Shown here: piece after piece, positions 1 through 7,649 of the stretch
How positions within the stretch are numbered: position 1 is the first letter of the stretch
Layout of the letters: the number at the start of each line of letters is the position of its first letter
Assembly (NCBI GenBank): GCA_031278795.1
Contig: JAITJT010000007.1
Location: 1 to 16,229 of the forward strand
Direction: 5' to 3'
DNA length: 16,229 bases
Source of the DNA: Deltaproteobacteria bacterium
Lineage (GTDB): Bacteria > Desulfobacterota > Desulfarculia > Adiutricales > Adiutricaceae
Program-made: the position numbers and the translations under genes
Notes under the pieces: model-generated
Told to the model about the DNA's origin: nothing
Database searches by the model: none
What the model saw: only the letters and a program-made list of their open reading frames with translations

Positions 1-1
1 C

Positions 2-116
2 TTTATGCATCTTTTCGCTTTTGTTAGTAACCAAAGAAGCTTGATACGGCAAAGGATTCCGCACATAAAAAAACATGAAGGAGCAAATCTTTTCGCCATT
101 ATCCTGATTAATAATG
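2..116. repeat. Direct repeat, copy 1 (about 115 bp)
   Basis: This copy matches 211-325 in the same orientation. The first 28 bases are identical, and later blocks such as GCAAAGGATTCCGCACATAA are also identical. Scattered substitutions and two single-base indels separate the copies. It may be the 3' part of a gene, because the plus frame starting at position 2 stays open through the repeat, or a remnant of a small mobile or intergenic repeat. I do not recognise the family. Confidence 0.75.
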
Positions 117-210
117 GAGGAAACCACAAGCCCCCAGACAAAAATGACCATGAAATTAATTTGTCTCAATAAGACTTCATACAGAGCTCAACCGAAATTT
201 TCTTTTCAAA

Positions 211-325
211 TTTATGCATCTTTTCGCTTTTGTTAGTAAGCAAAAAGCTAGATACAGCAAAGGATTCCGCACATAAAAAAACAAGAAGGCGCAAATCTTC
301 TTCGCCATCAACCTGATTAATGATG
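211..325. repeat. Direct repeat, copy 2 (about 115 bp)
   Basis: This is the second copy of the repeat at 2-116, starting 209 bases later. Relative to copy 1 it has lost one base near 245-250 and gained one near 297-300. A plus-strand reading frame is therefore shifted and then restored, after which it runs on to a TAG at 412-414. That pattern would suit a decayed duplicate of a gene end. The minus strand also has a 61-codon GTG-started frame (166-351) across this copy, so the coding strand, if any, is unresolved. Confidence 0.75.
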
Positions 326-727
326 TTGCATTTGACCGCTCCAAGATCCACAAACTAACAAATTTAGCGAAAAATGAGCTGGATAATATTATTGAGCACC
401 TTAGTAATGCCTAGTCACTTTTTCCTTGTTTTTGCCAAACAAGGCTATCCTTGGCCTCTGGCGTAAGAGCGCGACTTTCTATATTGCATAAACATTGTTG
501 GCGCACCCCCATAATCAAGCTGACCCTGCAATTTTGCCTGGATTCTTGCCTCAGTAGATGAATGGTTTCCCTCACAGCCGTACACAACGAGAGCAACAAT
601 ATTTTTTCATTGTGGCGGGAGTCTACTGTAAAGTCCACAAAGAGCACTAGCCTCATGATCAAAAGAGAAAAACAAAAACGAGGATACATTACGCTGGAAA
701 TAATTTCTAAAACTAAAAGCATGCAAA

Positions 728-756
728 AACCCCCGGCCCAAAAAAGACCGGGGGTT
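728..756 (-). terminator. Rho-independent terminator of the Aas-like gene
   Basis: A perfect 9-bp stem (AACCCCCGG at 728-736 with CCGGGGGTT at 748-756) encloses an 11-base loop. Read on the minus strand, the stem is followed by a short T run (TTTTTGC). It lies about 40 bases past the stop of the minus-strand gene at 796-3006. The plus-strand side has only TTATTT after the stem, so it acts best for minus-strand transcription. Confidence 0.85.
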
Positions 757-795
757 ATTTGTAAGCATCCAGGACGTTTCTTTAAGTGCGGGGCT

Positions 796-3006
796 TTAGT
801 CCTGCAAGTGGCTCTTGAGGTAATGGTCAAGCTCCTGTTGGAGTTTCACGAAATCCAGCTTTCCCACGGGATTGAGGGGGATCTTCTCAAGGCAGACAAA
901 CTGCCTAGGCACGGCTATCTCCGGAAGGCCCGCCTCCCTTATGCCTTCCCTTAGTTTTATGACGTCCACCGTAGGCTCCTGGGACACCAAGACCAAGCGC
1001 TCGCCTTTGTGCTCATCCTCCACGCTCATGACCGCCTGGGGCCTCCCGGGCCAGAGCTGGTTGATGACCTCCTCCACCGCCACTAGGGAGACCATCTCGC
1101 CTCCTATCTTGGCGAAGCGCTTGTAGCGGCCTCTTATCCAGACGTAGCCGTCGTCATCCACCTCCACAATGTCACCTGTGTTGTGGAAGCGATCCGGGGG
1201 AGACTCGATTTGCCCTGGCTTATCCGGTGAAAGATAGCCCACCATGACGTTGGGGCCCTTGATGTGAAGGACTCCGCCTTTATCAAGGCCCGGGACGGGC
1301 TCCAGTTTGTACTCGAGCCCCGGAATGAAGCGGCCGCAGGGGCCCTCCTTAAAGTGCATCTGGGTGGAGACCGCGATGACCGGAGCGGCCTCGGTGACGC
1401 CGTAACCCTCGTAGAGCCTCAGGCCGAATTTCTTGAAATAGAGCTCGTGGGTCTTCTCCTTGATGTGATCCGAGCCCGCCAAAAATATCCTTAAAGTGGA
1501 AAGATCTCTTGGGTGGGCCTCCCTGGCCCAGGCGTTGGCGAAGGTGTCGCTTCCCACCACCATGGTGGCGGATAGCTCATAGATGAGCTTGGGAATGCGG
1601 TGGGTGTGGAGCGGGCTTATGTAGAGAAATGAGTACATTCCCAGAAGCACTGGCGCCAAAAAGAGCATGTTGAGGCCAATGGTGTGGAACATGGGCATGG
1701 GATCGAAGAACACGTCATCTTCCGAGTACTCCAGATGACAGGTCATCTGGTAGTCATTGGAGAGCAAGCTCTCGTGGCTGTGGACCACGCCCTTGGGCTT
1801 ACCTTCCGATCCCGAGGTGAAGAAGATGGCGGCCGGGCTGGAAGGTGGCGCCGGGGCAGACGATCGCAAAAAGGCTGCCACCTTGTCACCAAAAGAGAAG
1901 TGGAAGTCCTCAATGTAGACCACATCTACCTTAAGCTGGGAGATAGCCTCTTCTAGATTGAACTCCTTGGCAAAGCCCTTGGAGCTGATGACGGTCTTAA
2001 TCGAGGCCGTGTTGATGGCGTAGTTTAAGAGCTGGTGCCCCTGGGTGTAGTTGAGCATAACGGGCACCCTCCCCTGGGACCACAGGGCGAAGAGCGTAGT
2101 GGCCATGTCCAGGGAGTTGGGGAGCATTATGCCCACGTTTTCTGAGCGGCTGGTGATAGTCTCCAGGCGGGTGGACATTAGCTTAGCTTTGGAGATTAAG
2201 GACCTATAGCTCATGGGGCTGCGGTTGTAGTCCTCAGCTATAAGGCGGCACCTCCCGTAGCGGGAAGCCGCCTCCTCCAAGGCGTTCCAGAGGTTCTTGT
2301 GGTAATCCTTGGCCAAAAACCTGGATTCCTTAAGGGCGAAGTAGAGGGCGTCTCCGGATCGCCTTAAATAATCTGATAGGTTGTCAAACTTTCTGTTGGG
2401 AAAGTCCAGTTTCTTAGGAGGAAAGAAGCTGACCTTCACGGGATACTTTTTGGGAAGATTGTGGACAAGCTTCCTTGCCGCCCCGAAACGGGTGTACTGC
2501 GGCCCGTCTAGGTTAACCAAAATAATAGGAAGCCCCGAGTCCACCACGAAACGCCCGGCCTCGTCTGACACCTCGGTTATGGACTGGGCCCTGGTGGGGA
2601 CGAACTCCGGAAACAATAAAAGCCTCTCGCCGTTTTCCAGGGCCTGTTTCACTCCCTGCTGGGCCAAGGCCTTGTCCAGCCTCACAGGGAGAATCTTGGC
2701 GTATTTCCCCAAGACCCTCACCCAATAGCTCTTAGCCCATTCCTCATCCATCACGATTGTCAACTTGTGGGGAGAAACCAGGGAGATGAGGGCCGCGTCC
2801 AGTAAAGAGGTGCGGTTGGAGACGATTATCCCAGGGGCAGCCATGTCCCTGAGGTGCTCCAGGCCTGTATAGCTTGGCCTCATGTAGAGCTTGATGAAAA
2901 GCTTAAGAGGGAGAGAATGGGCGCTTTGAAACTCGCCGCCATCCTTCAAAGGATCGCTTGCCAGTTGCTTAGAGGATTCGGTCTCTGATGATTCTGTCTC
3001 GGACAT
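796..3006 (-). CDS. aas: Aas-like fusion: PlsC-type acyltransferase domain plus AMP-dependent acyl-ACP/CoA synthetase
   Basis: The 736-residue product has the layout and length of Aas (E. coli about 719), which reacylates lysophospholipids at the inner membrane using fatty acids activated on ACP. Residues ~40-200 resemble a PlsC/LPLAT domain. Residues ~250-730 are an ANL-family adenylating domain: P-loop TSGSEGKPKG (398-407), YGVTEAAP (535-542), TGD (610-612), GRYKRFAKIGGE (626-637) and the probable catalytic lysine in NPVGKLD (K715). The acyltransferase motifs are abnormal. The HX4D block reads NRTSLLD, with Arg65 where His is expected and Asp70 kept, and FPEG reads FPEF (132-135). The synthetase half looks intact, so the protein may work mainly as a fatty-acid activating enzyme. 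No LplT-type lysophospholipid flippase gene is nearby. The start has only a weak ribosome-binding site (AGTGA). A plain long-chain acyl-CoA synthetase role is the alternative. Confidence 0.85.
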   Translation of the reverse strand: MSETESSETESSKQLASDPLKDGGEFQSAHSLPLKLFIKLYMRPSYTGLEHLRDMAAPGIIVSNRTSLLDAALISLVSPHKLTIVMDEEWAKSYWVRVLGKYAKILPVRLDKALAQQGVKQALENGERLLLFPEFVPTRAQSITEVSDEAGRFVVDSGLPIILVNLDGPQYTRFGAARKLVHNLPKKYPVKVSFFPPKKLDFPNRKFDNLSDYLRRSGDALYFALKESRFLAKDYHKNLWNALEEAASRYGRCRLIAEDYNRSPMSYRSLISKAKLMSTRLETITSRSENVGIMLPNSLDMATTLFALWSQGRVPVMLNYTQGHQLLNYAINTASIKTVISSKGFAKEFNLEEAISQLKVDVVYIEDFHFSFGDKVAAFLRSSAPAPPSSPAAIFFTSGSEGKPKGVVHSHESLLSNDYQMTCHLEYSEDDVFFDPMPMFHTIGLNMLFLAPVLLGMYSFLYISPLHTHRIPKLIYELSATMVVGSDTFANAWAREAHPRDLSTLRIFLAGSDHIKEKTHELYFKKFGLRLYEGYGVTEAAPVIAVSTQMHFKEGPCGRFIPGLEYKLEPVPGLDKGGVLHIKGPNVMVGYLSPDKPGQIESPPDRFHNTGDIVEVDDDGYVWIRGRYKRFAKIGGEMVSLVAVEEVINQLWPGRPQAVMSVEDEHKGERLVLVSQEPTVDVIKLREGIREAGLPEIAVPRQFVCLEKIPLNPVGKLDFVKLQQELDHYLKSHLQD

Positions 3007-3111
3007 ATTTTCACTTTTTATGGTTTAGCGCCAAAAAGTCTGGAACGCTTTAAATTTTACTTATTTGGCTAGCTTTTTAGATTTCTTGCCCTAGCCTTAA
3101 TCAGGTCAATG

Positions 3112-3141
3112 CCCTAGCCATGGCTAAGGCCATGGCTAGGG
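3112..3141. repeat. Perfect 13-bp hairpin between the Aas-like and M16 genes
   Basis: CCCTAGCCATGGC at 3112-3124 pairs perfectly with GCCATGGCTAGGG at 3129-3141 across a four-base TAAG loop. On the minus strand it is not followed by a T run, so it is not a classical terminator by itself. It lies just beyond the T run of the inverted repeat at 3148-3223, between the protease gene and the Aas-like gene. It could be a second-stage transcription stop, a 3'-end stabilising structure or a protein-binding dyad. Confidence 0.7.
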
Positions 3142-3223
3142 AAAAAAGCCAGTCCGCCTACTAAAAGCCGATAAATATGGGCCAAACTAAGCGCGTCTTA
3201 AGGGCATCTAAGGGCGGACTGGC
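3142..3223 (-). terminator. Probable terminator of the M16 protease gene
   Basis: GGCGGACTGGC (3213-3223) and GCCAGTCCGCC (3148-3158) form a perfect 11-bp stem around a 54-base loop. Read on the minus strand, the stem is followed directly by TTTTTT (complement of 3142-3147). It begins about 28 bases after the protease stop. The loop is longer than usual for an intrinsic terminator, so this is likely rather than certain. Confidence 0.6.
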
Positions 3224-3250
3224 GAATAAAAAAGGAATTATGAGAGGCGC

Positions 3251-5932
3251 TTATTTTAAAAGAGATTCCGCGGTCTTGACCGAGTCATCGGTACCTACCA
3301 CCGCGAGCACCGCTGAATCCAGATTGAGATATTTCTTGGCTACACGCTGCAGATCAGCTGGAGTCACCGCGGCTATCTTGGTCTGGTAATTGTCGTAATA
3401 ATCAATGCCTAGGTTGTAGAGAACGTCCACCAAAGTCTCCATGCCCCGGCTGGCCAGGGTCTGGTGGCGCATCTTGTTCACGCCCAGGAGGTAGGTCTTG
3501 GCGCCTTCCACCTCTTCTCCGGAAAGGGCTTTGGCCTTGAGGTTTTCTATTATCTGGAGCATTCCGGAAAGTGACTCCCCGGTCTTCTCGGGCGAGGTGC
3601 CTATGTAGAAGGTAAAGGAGCCAATGTTGGGGAAGGCCCCGTAGCTTCCCGACACGGTGTAGGCCAGGCTCTTCTCTTCCCTTAGATCCTGGAAGAGAAT
3701 GCCTCCCATGCCGGAGAGGGCTGAGCTGAGAACGTCCATGGGGGCCTGATCCTCACTATCCAGCCCGGGGCCCAGGAAGGCCAGGGCCAGATGGGTCTGC
3801 TGCCTGTCTAGGGACTCGGAGGTAAAAAGTGGGCCCTTCACCGCAACCGGTGCAGCTGGAAGCGTTACCTTGAGGTCCTTTCCCTGGGGGCTCCAATCCT
3901 TGAGCTCATCTTCCAGGGCTTCTATGAACTCGTTTGGCTCCACGTCGCCAGCCACTGTTATGTAAATATTATCCGGACGGATGAGCTCTTGGTATAGATT
4001 CACCAGATCCTCGCGTTTGATAGGCTCCACCGTGGGGATTTCCCCGTTAGCGTCAATGGAGTAGGGATGCTTTCCGTAGAGTTTATGCCTCAGGATCTTG
4101 TAGACCCTGGTCTGAAGATCCTCTTCTAAGCTAAGGAGATAGGCCAGCTGCTCGGCTTTCTTGCTGGTGAAGTCCTCATCGTTAAAGGCCGGGCTCGTGA
4201 GAAGCTCGGTAAAGAGCGCGAGACCCTCCCTCCAATTGGACTTCATGAAGGTTCCGTCCAAGCCCAGGCTGTTGCGGCCGCTGTAACCCGAGATGGTGAC
4301 CCCCAGGGACTCTATGGCCCTAGACATCTCCGTGGCCTTCCTGGTGGTGGAGGCCGCGGGCCAGACCTCGGCGGTGAGGCTGGAGAGTCCAGCCAAATTG
4401 TCGCTCTCGGCTAGCCTTCCCCCCAGGACGCCCAGTCTCACCTCCACCAAGGGGATGCTGGGGTCTTTCATGGCGTAGACCTTGATACCATTGGAGAGGC
4501 TGTAGACCTCGAAGGCGGGCTTTATTGCTTGCGTTTTCTCCTCTGAGGTGGGGAGCTTTAGCTTGTCTATGGCCGCGAGCAGATCCGCCTCTGTTATAGA
4601 GTCCTCCCCCTCAGGTAGCATGAGGGTCAGGGTAAGATTCTCCTTAGTGAAGATATCCTGGGCCAGGTAGACTAGATCGAGTGATCCAATCTTGCTCCAC
4701 TCGTTTATGTAGCTGTCTTTGAGGCGGTAGTTGCCCGAGTAGAGCTCAAAGCTCTCAATTAGGTGTCCAAGAGACCAGGGCGTCTCCTGCTGCTCCACAA
4801 AGCTCTTGGTGATTATGGCAACCGATCGGGCGAGCTCATCCTGGGCAGGCGGGGTGCTCGAAAGGTTATTGAGCTGGGAAAAGACCGATTCCAAGGCCCC
4901 TTTGACCTTGTCCGCCTCGGTTACCAACCTTATGATAAAGAGCCCGGAGCGGCGGAGGTTCATGGCCGAGCTGGCCACACTCGTGACCAGGCCCTCCTTG
5001 TACCTAACATTCTCATCTAGCCTGGAGGATTGCCCCATGGTGAGAACCGCGGAGAGCAGTTCCTGGATGGGCGCCTCACTAGATGAGGCCGGTCCGCAGC
5101 GGAAACCCAAAAGCACCTGGGGCTGGGTGGCGTCCTTGTTGTGCATGATCCTGACGGTGGGACCCTTGGGCGCGGGTCTATCCGATAGATCCATGTTCAA
5201 AGGCTCGCTTGGGTTTTTTAGATCCTTGAAGTACTTGTCCACCAAGACACTCGCGTCCCTAGTGTCGAAGCCACCAGTTACCACCAAAAAGACGTTATCT
5301 GGCCTGTAGTACTTGGTGTGGAAGGCGAAGGCGGTGTCCCTGGATGCGTTCCTGACCGTGTCTATGGATCCAAGTATCCTGTGGGTGTAGGGATGATCGC
5401 CCGGGAAGGCATCTGAGAAAAATTTCTCAGCCATCACGGTGTAGGGGTTGTCCTCGGAGCGGTTTATCTCCTCAATCACCACCTCTTTTTCCTTGGCGTA
5501 CTCCTGTGGGTCGTAGGTGGGGAAAAATACCATGTCCGAGAGGAGATCCAGGCTCAGCTCCAGCTTTTCGCTGGGAAGGGATATATAGTAGACGGTGTAG
5601 TCGTAGCTGGTGGCGGCGTTGGTCAAGCCGCCGTTTCTTTCTATAAGGGAGGATATCTCTCCAACCTTGCGTTTGGCCGTTCCTTTGAAGGCCATGTGTT
5701 CCATGAGGTGGGCGAGCCCGTACTCGGCTTGGCCGTTTTCCGACGAGGAGCCCACCTTCACCAGGATCCTAGCCGAGATAACCGGATTACCCGGTTGCGG
5801 GGAGAGTATCACCCTGAGACCATTGTCCAGGGTGTAAGCGAGATCCGCCCTGGCAAAGAGGTTAGCGGGGGAAACTAGAGAGACAACCATAAAAAACACC
5901 ATTATTTTGAAAAAGTTAGAAAAAAAACGCAT
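3251..5932 (-). CDS. Secreted two-domain M16 (pitrilysin-type) zinc metalloprotease
   Basis: The 893-residue product begins with a typical Sec signal (MRFF... hydrophobic core ~9-22, likely cut after ANLFA, ~27), with no lipobox cysteine. It therefore probably acts in the periplasm, degrading peptides or misfolded envelope proteins. The N-terminal half has the inverted zinc motif HLMEH (75-79; His75 and His79 as ligands, Glu78 catalytic) and the third ligand in EVVIEE (Glu155, 76 residues after His79, the usual spacing). The C-terminal half lacks HxxEH (LSSLTAEVW at the equivalent place). It keeps the Arg/Tyr substrate-clamp motif LREEKSLAYTV (R751, Y758). One active and one inactive half on a single chain is a common bacterial form of the family. 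The gene stands alone on the minus strand, with a modest ribosome-binding site (AGTGGTG) just before its ATG. Its natural substrate cannot be told from sequence. Confidence 0.93.
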   Translation of the reverse strand: MRFFSNFFKIMVFFMVVSLVSPANLFARADLAYTLDNGLRVILSPQPGNPVISARILVKVGSSSENGQAEYGLAHLMEHMAFKGTAKRKVGEISSLIERNGGLTNAATSYDYTVYYISLPSEKLELSLDLLSDMVFFPTYDPQEYAKEKEVVIEEINRSEDNPYTVMAEKFFSDAFPGDHPYTHRILGSIDTVRNASRDTAFAFHTKYYRPDNVFLVVTGGFDTRDASVLVDKYFKDLKNPSEPLNMDLSDRPAPKGPTVRIMHNKDATQPQVLLGFRCGPASSSEAPIQELLSAVLTMGQSSRLDENVRYKEGLVTSVASSAMNLRRSGLFIIRLVTEADKVKGALESVFSQLNNLSSTPPAQDELARSVAIITKSFVEQQETPWSLGHLIESFELYSGNYRLKDSYINEWSKIGSLDLVYLAQDIFTKENLTLTLMLPEGEDSITEADLLAAIDKLKLPTSEEKTQAIKPAFEVYSLSNGIKVYAMKDPSIPLVEVRLGVLGGRLAESDNLAGLSSLTAEVWPAASTTRKATEMSRAIESLGVTISGYSGRNSLGLDGTFMKSNWREGLALFTELLTSPAFNDEDFTSKKAEQLAYLLSLEEDLQTRVYKILRHKLYGKHPYSIDANGEIPTVEPIKREDLVNLYQELIRPDNIYITVAGDVEPNEFIEALEDELKDWSPQGKDLKVTLPAAPVAVKGPLFTSESLDRQQTHLALAFLGPGLDSEDQAPMDVLSSALSGMGGILFQDLREEKSLAYTVSGSYGAFPNIGSFTFYIGTSPEKTGESLSGMLQIIENLKAKALSGEEVEGAKTYLLGVNKMRHQTLASRGMETLVDVLYNLGIDYYDNYQTKIAAVTPADLQRVAKKYLNLDSAVLAVVGTDDSVKTAESLLK

Positions 5933-6444
5933 AGCACCACTTTTATTGGCTGAATTGCCATCCTTTTAATAGAGTGATAACAATACAAGATGAAGAAATA
6001 CTACAAATTTGGCCAAAAAACAAGAAAAGGGCTCAGCCCTCCACGCCAAAGACCACAATCTTCAAGGAAATTGAAGCCCACCCGCGGGTGTCGGCCTCTA
6101 TCCTCTGAGAAGACCCAAGTTAACCAAAGATTTCCAGGAAAAAAAATCCTCAGGCATAAAAAAATGTACTAAATGTTGAAGAACATGTCAAGAATTATAC
6201 GCTATATAGAGAAAAATTGCCCACTTTGGGTAAAACTTCCTTGCGACTGGTCAAAGCCGCCCTCTTTCTTAGGACAAAAATCTTAATGATTGCCAATATT
6301 TTGGATTTAAGGTGAGAGCTAAATTTTTTTGACTCTTGAGACTTAAATCCCAATGCCCCTGGGGAAGGCTAAGGGAAAGCTACGCTAAAATGATAGATAA
6401 AAAAATTTTTATGTATTTTTCGCCCGGGAAACTCTAGTCCCACG

Positions 6445-6492
6445 AAAAGCCAAAAATAGCCAAAAAATAGCCAAAAACAGCCAAAAATAACC
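6445..6492. repeat. Short tandem repeat, unit about AGCCAAAAAT
   Basis: Four to five consecutive units of roughly 10-11 bases (variants of AGCCAAAAAT, then a degenerate AACC unit) lie in the spacer upstream of the PilZ gene. It looks like slippage-prone low-complexity DNA. No function is suggested. Confidence 0.6.
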
Positions 6493-7261
6493 ATGAATAA
6501 CTTTATGAAAAAATCTTAACTGTCATACAAGGCAAGAAGAATCCGCAAAAGCGCGAAGCTTTTTTAAAAAAATTATGCAAGAGGCGAGCACCTTCAAAAT
6601 GAAAGGAAAATCACGCAACATAAAATGATCTGAGGAACTGAGAAAAAAATGAAAAAAAGTCTAACAAACACCCAAAAAGATTTTTTTATAGCGCGCTAGG
6701 CACAATTATTCTATACTTAGGCATATGATCATTTTCCTGATTGTTTAATGGTAAATACTTGCGAAAGGGCCGCGTTTCAGGATATAGTGCGCTCAAAGGT
6801 GTTACTATATAAGGTCTTTCGCGTATCTTTAGCAATATGTGAGTTTTGTCTTATTCTTGCTCTTGGAAAATATTATGAATTGTTTCCTTTCCAATTCTAA
6901 AAAATACCGTAGCTTTTCGCTTTCCACTCTACGACCTGACTCGGACCAAAAACTTGGCCAACTCCTTTTGGGAAACATTACTAAGAGCAAGAATAATCAT
7001 CCAAGGTGGATGAAAATAATGTATGGATTGATTCTTGAATACTTAGAAACATAATGAAATAATCTTAAGATCTAGAAATTATGGGCTGAAGTAGAAAAAA
7101 TCACTCAAAATTAGATTTTAGAATTACCTTTTTGAAAATAGAAATTTGAATAGTTTAATTACCCATAAAATTGATAAGATGAGCTCCAAAATGCTCTAGC
7201 GAAAAATTTGCTTATCATCTATATATGCGGCTCTATTAACATTAAAATTTTAAATTTACAT

Positions 7262-7337
7262 GGTATAAAACTATATTTATAGTTTTTTAACCTATATTTT
7301 GTATACAAATATTAAAGTAAGTGAAATTAATTTTCAC
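7262..7337. repeat. Cluster of three AT-rich palindromes
   Basis: Three dyads lie in 76 bases. The first has arms AAAACTATA and TATAGTTTT (7267-7286, two-base centre), with further near-matching GGT/AACC flanks. The second is the perfect palindrome TTTGTATACAAA (7298-7309). The third is GTGAAA/TTTCAC around a five-base centre (7321-7337). They lie 310-390 bases upstream of the PilZ start. They could be operators or simply consequences of AT-rich DNA. Confidence 0.5.
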
Positions 7338-7437
7338 TATTGAGAGGAAAAAGCCTGAAAAACACAAGTTTCCAGCCATTTTCTGACCATTCCAGGGCTT
7401 AAATTGCGCGTTCCCCTTGTAAGATTAGGTTTTTTTT

Positions 7438-7483
7438 AGTAAAATTGGTGAGGTTTTACTTCGGCTGCTTTTTTGAAAGCAGC
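7438..7483 (+). promoter_or_regulatory. Two adjacent hairpins upstream of the PilZ gene
   Basis: AGTAAAA (7438-7444) pairs with TTTTACT (7454-7460). Immediately after, GCTGCTTT (7464-7471) pairs with AAAGCAGC (7476-7483) across a four-base loop. Neither is followed by a T run, so they are not simple terminators. They lie about 170-210 bases before the PilZ start and could be part of a structured leader. I could not match them to a known riboswitch; the conserved core of the c-di-GMP-I type was not seen. Confidence 0.4.
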
Positions 7484-7649
7484 AAGAAATAAAATATCCT
7501 ACCAGCACAAATCGATACTCTCTAGAGGAAAAAATCTACGCCGATAAGTATTAAATCTGGTGATTGAGATTTTCTCACCTCAAACATCCCTTTTGTAAAC
7601 TTCAAAGTTCAGGCCATCAAGGGAAAATCAACACTAAGAGGGACAACTA

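Larger units (their letters stand above)
1..795. other. Gene-poor left flank with relic-like repeats
   Basis: No complete gene is supported here. The left third carries two diverged copies of a direct repeat. On the plus strand a frame is open from position 2 to a TAA at 170-172 and could be the last 56 codons of a gene entering from the left. A second plus-strand frame ending at a TAG at 412-414 gives a helical-looking tail (ending EHLSNA) but is broken upstream. Positions 420-720 show only overlapping opposite-strand frames without recognisable motifs. The right end contains the terminator of the downstream minus-strand gene. Confidence 0.5.
5933..7649. other. 1.7-kb AT-rich gene-free region with many short dyads
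   Basis: No supported gene lies between the divergent protease and PilZ genes. The region holds a 13-base palindrome AGGGCTCAGCCCT (6028-6040), a 12-base palindrome CACCCGCGGGTG (6079-6090), a short A-rich tandem repeat (6445-6492) and a palindrome TAGCGCGCTA (6689-6698). A loose inverted pair lies at 6752-6767 and 6816-6831, and a dyad cluster at 7262-7337. A small GTG-started frame at 6839-7054 (71 codons) has no recognisable domain and no clear ribosome-binding site; I do not call it a gene. The promoters of both flanking genes must lie here, but no convincing -35/-10 pair was seen. Confidence 0.6.

Noticed and set aside
411..954. Overlapping frames of 139 codons (minus) and 130 codons (plus)
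   Set aside because: They overlap each other, run through the terminator and into the Aas-like gene, and show no recognisable motif.
5990..6172. 60-codon plus-strand frame after the protease promoter region
   Set aside because: Basic, low-complexity translation with no initiation signal; it runs over two short palindromes and looks like chance.
6839..7054. 71-codon GTG-started plus-strand frame
   Set aside because: There is no ribosome-binding site, no known motif, and AT-driven composition; probably chance or a heavily decayed remnant.
7380..7420. GGGCTTAAATTGCG as a sigma-54 promoter for the PilZ gene
   Set aside because: The spacing between the GG and GC elements is one or two bases too short for a -24/-12 promoter.
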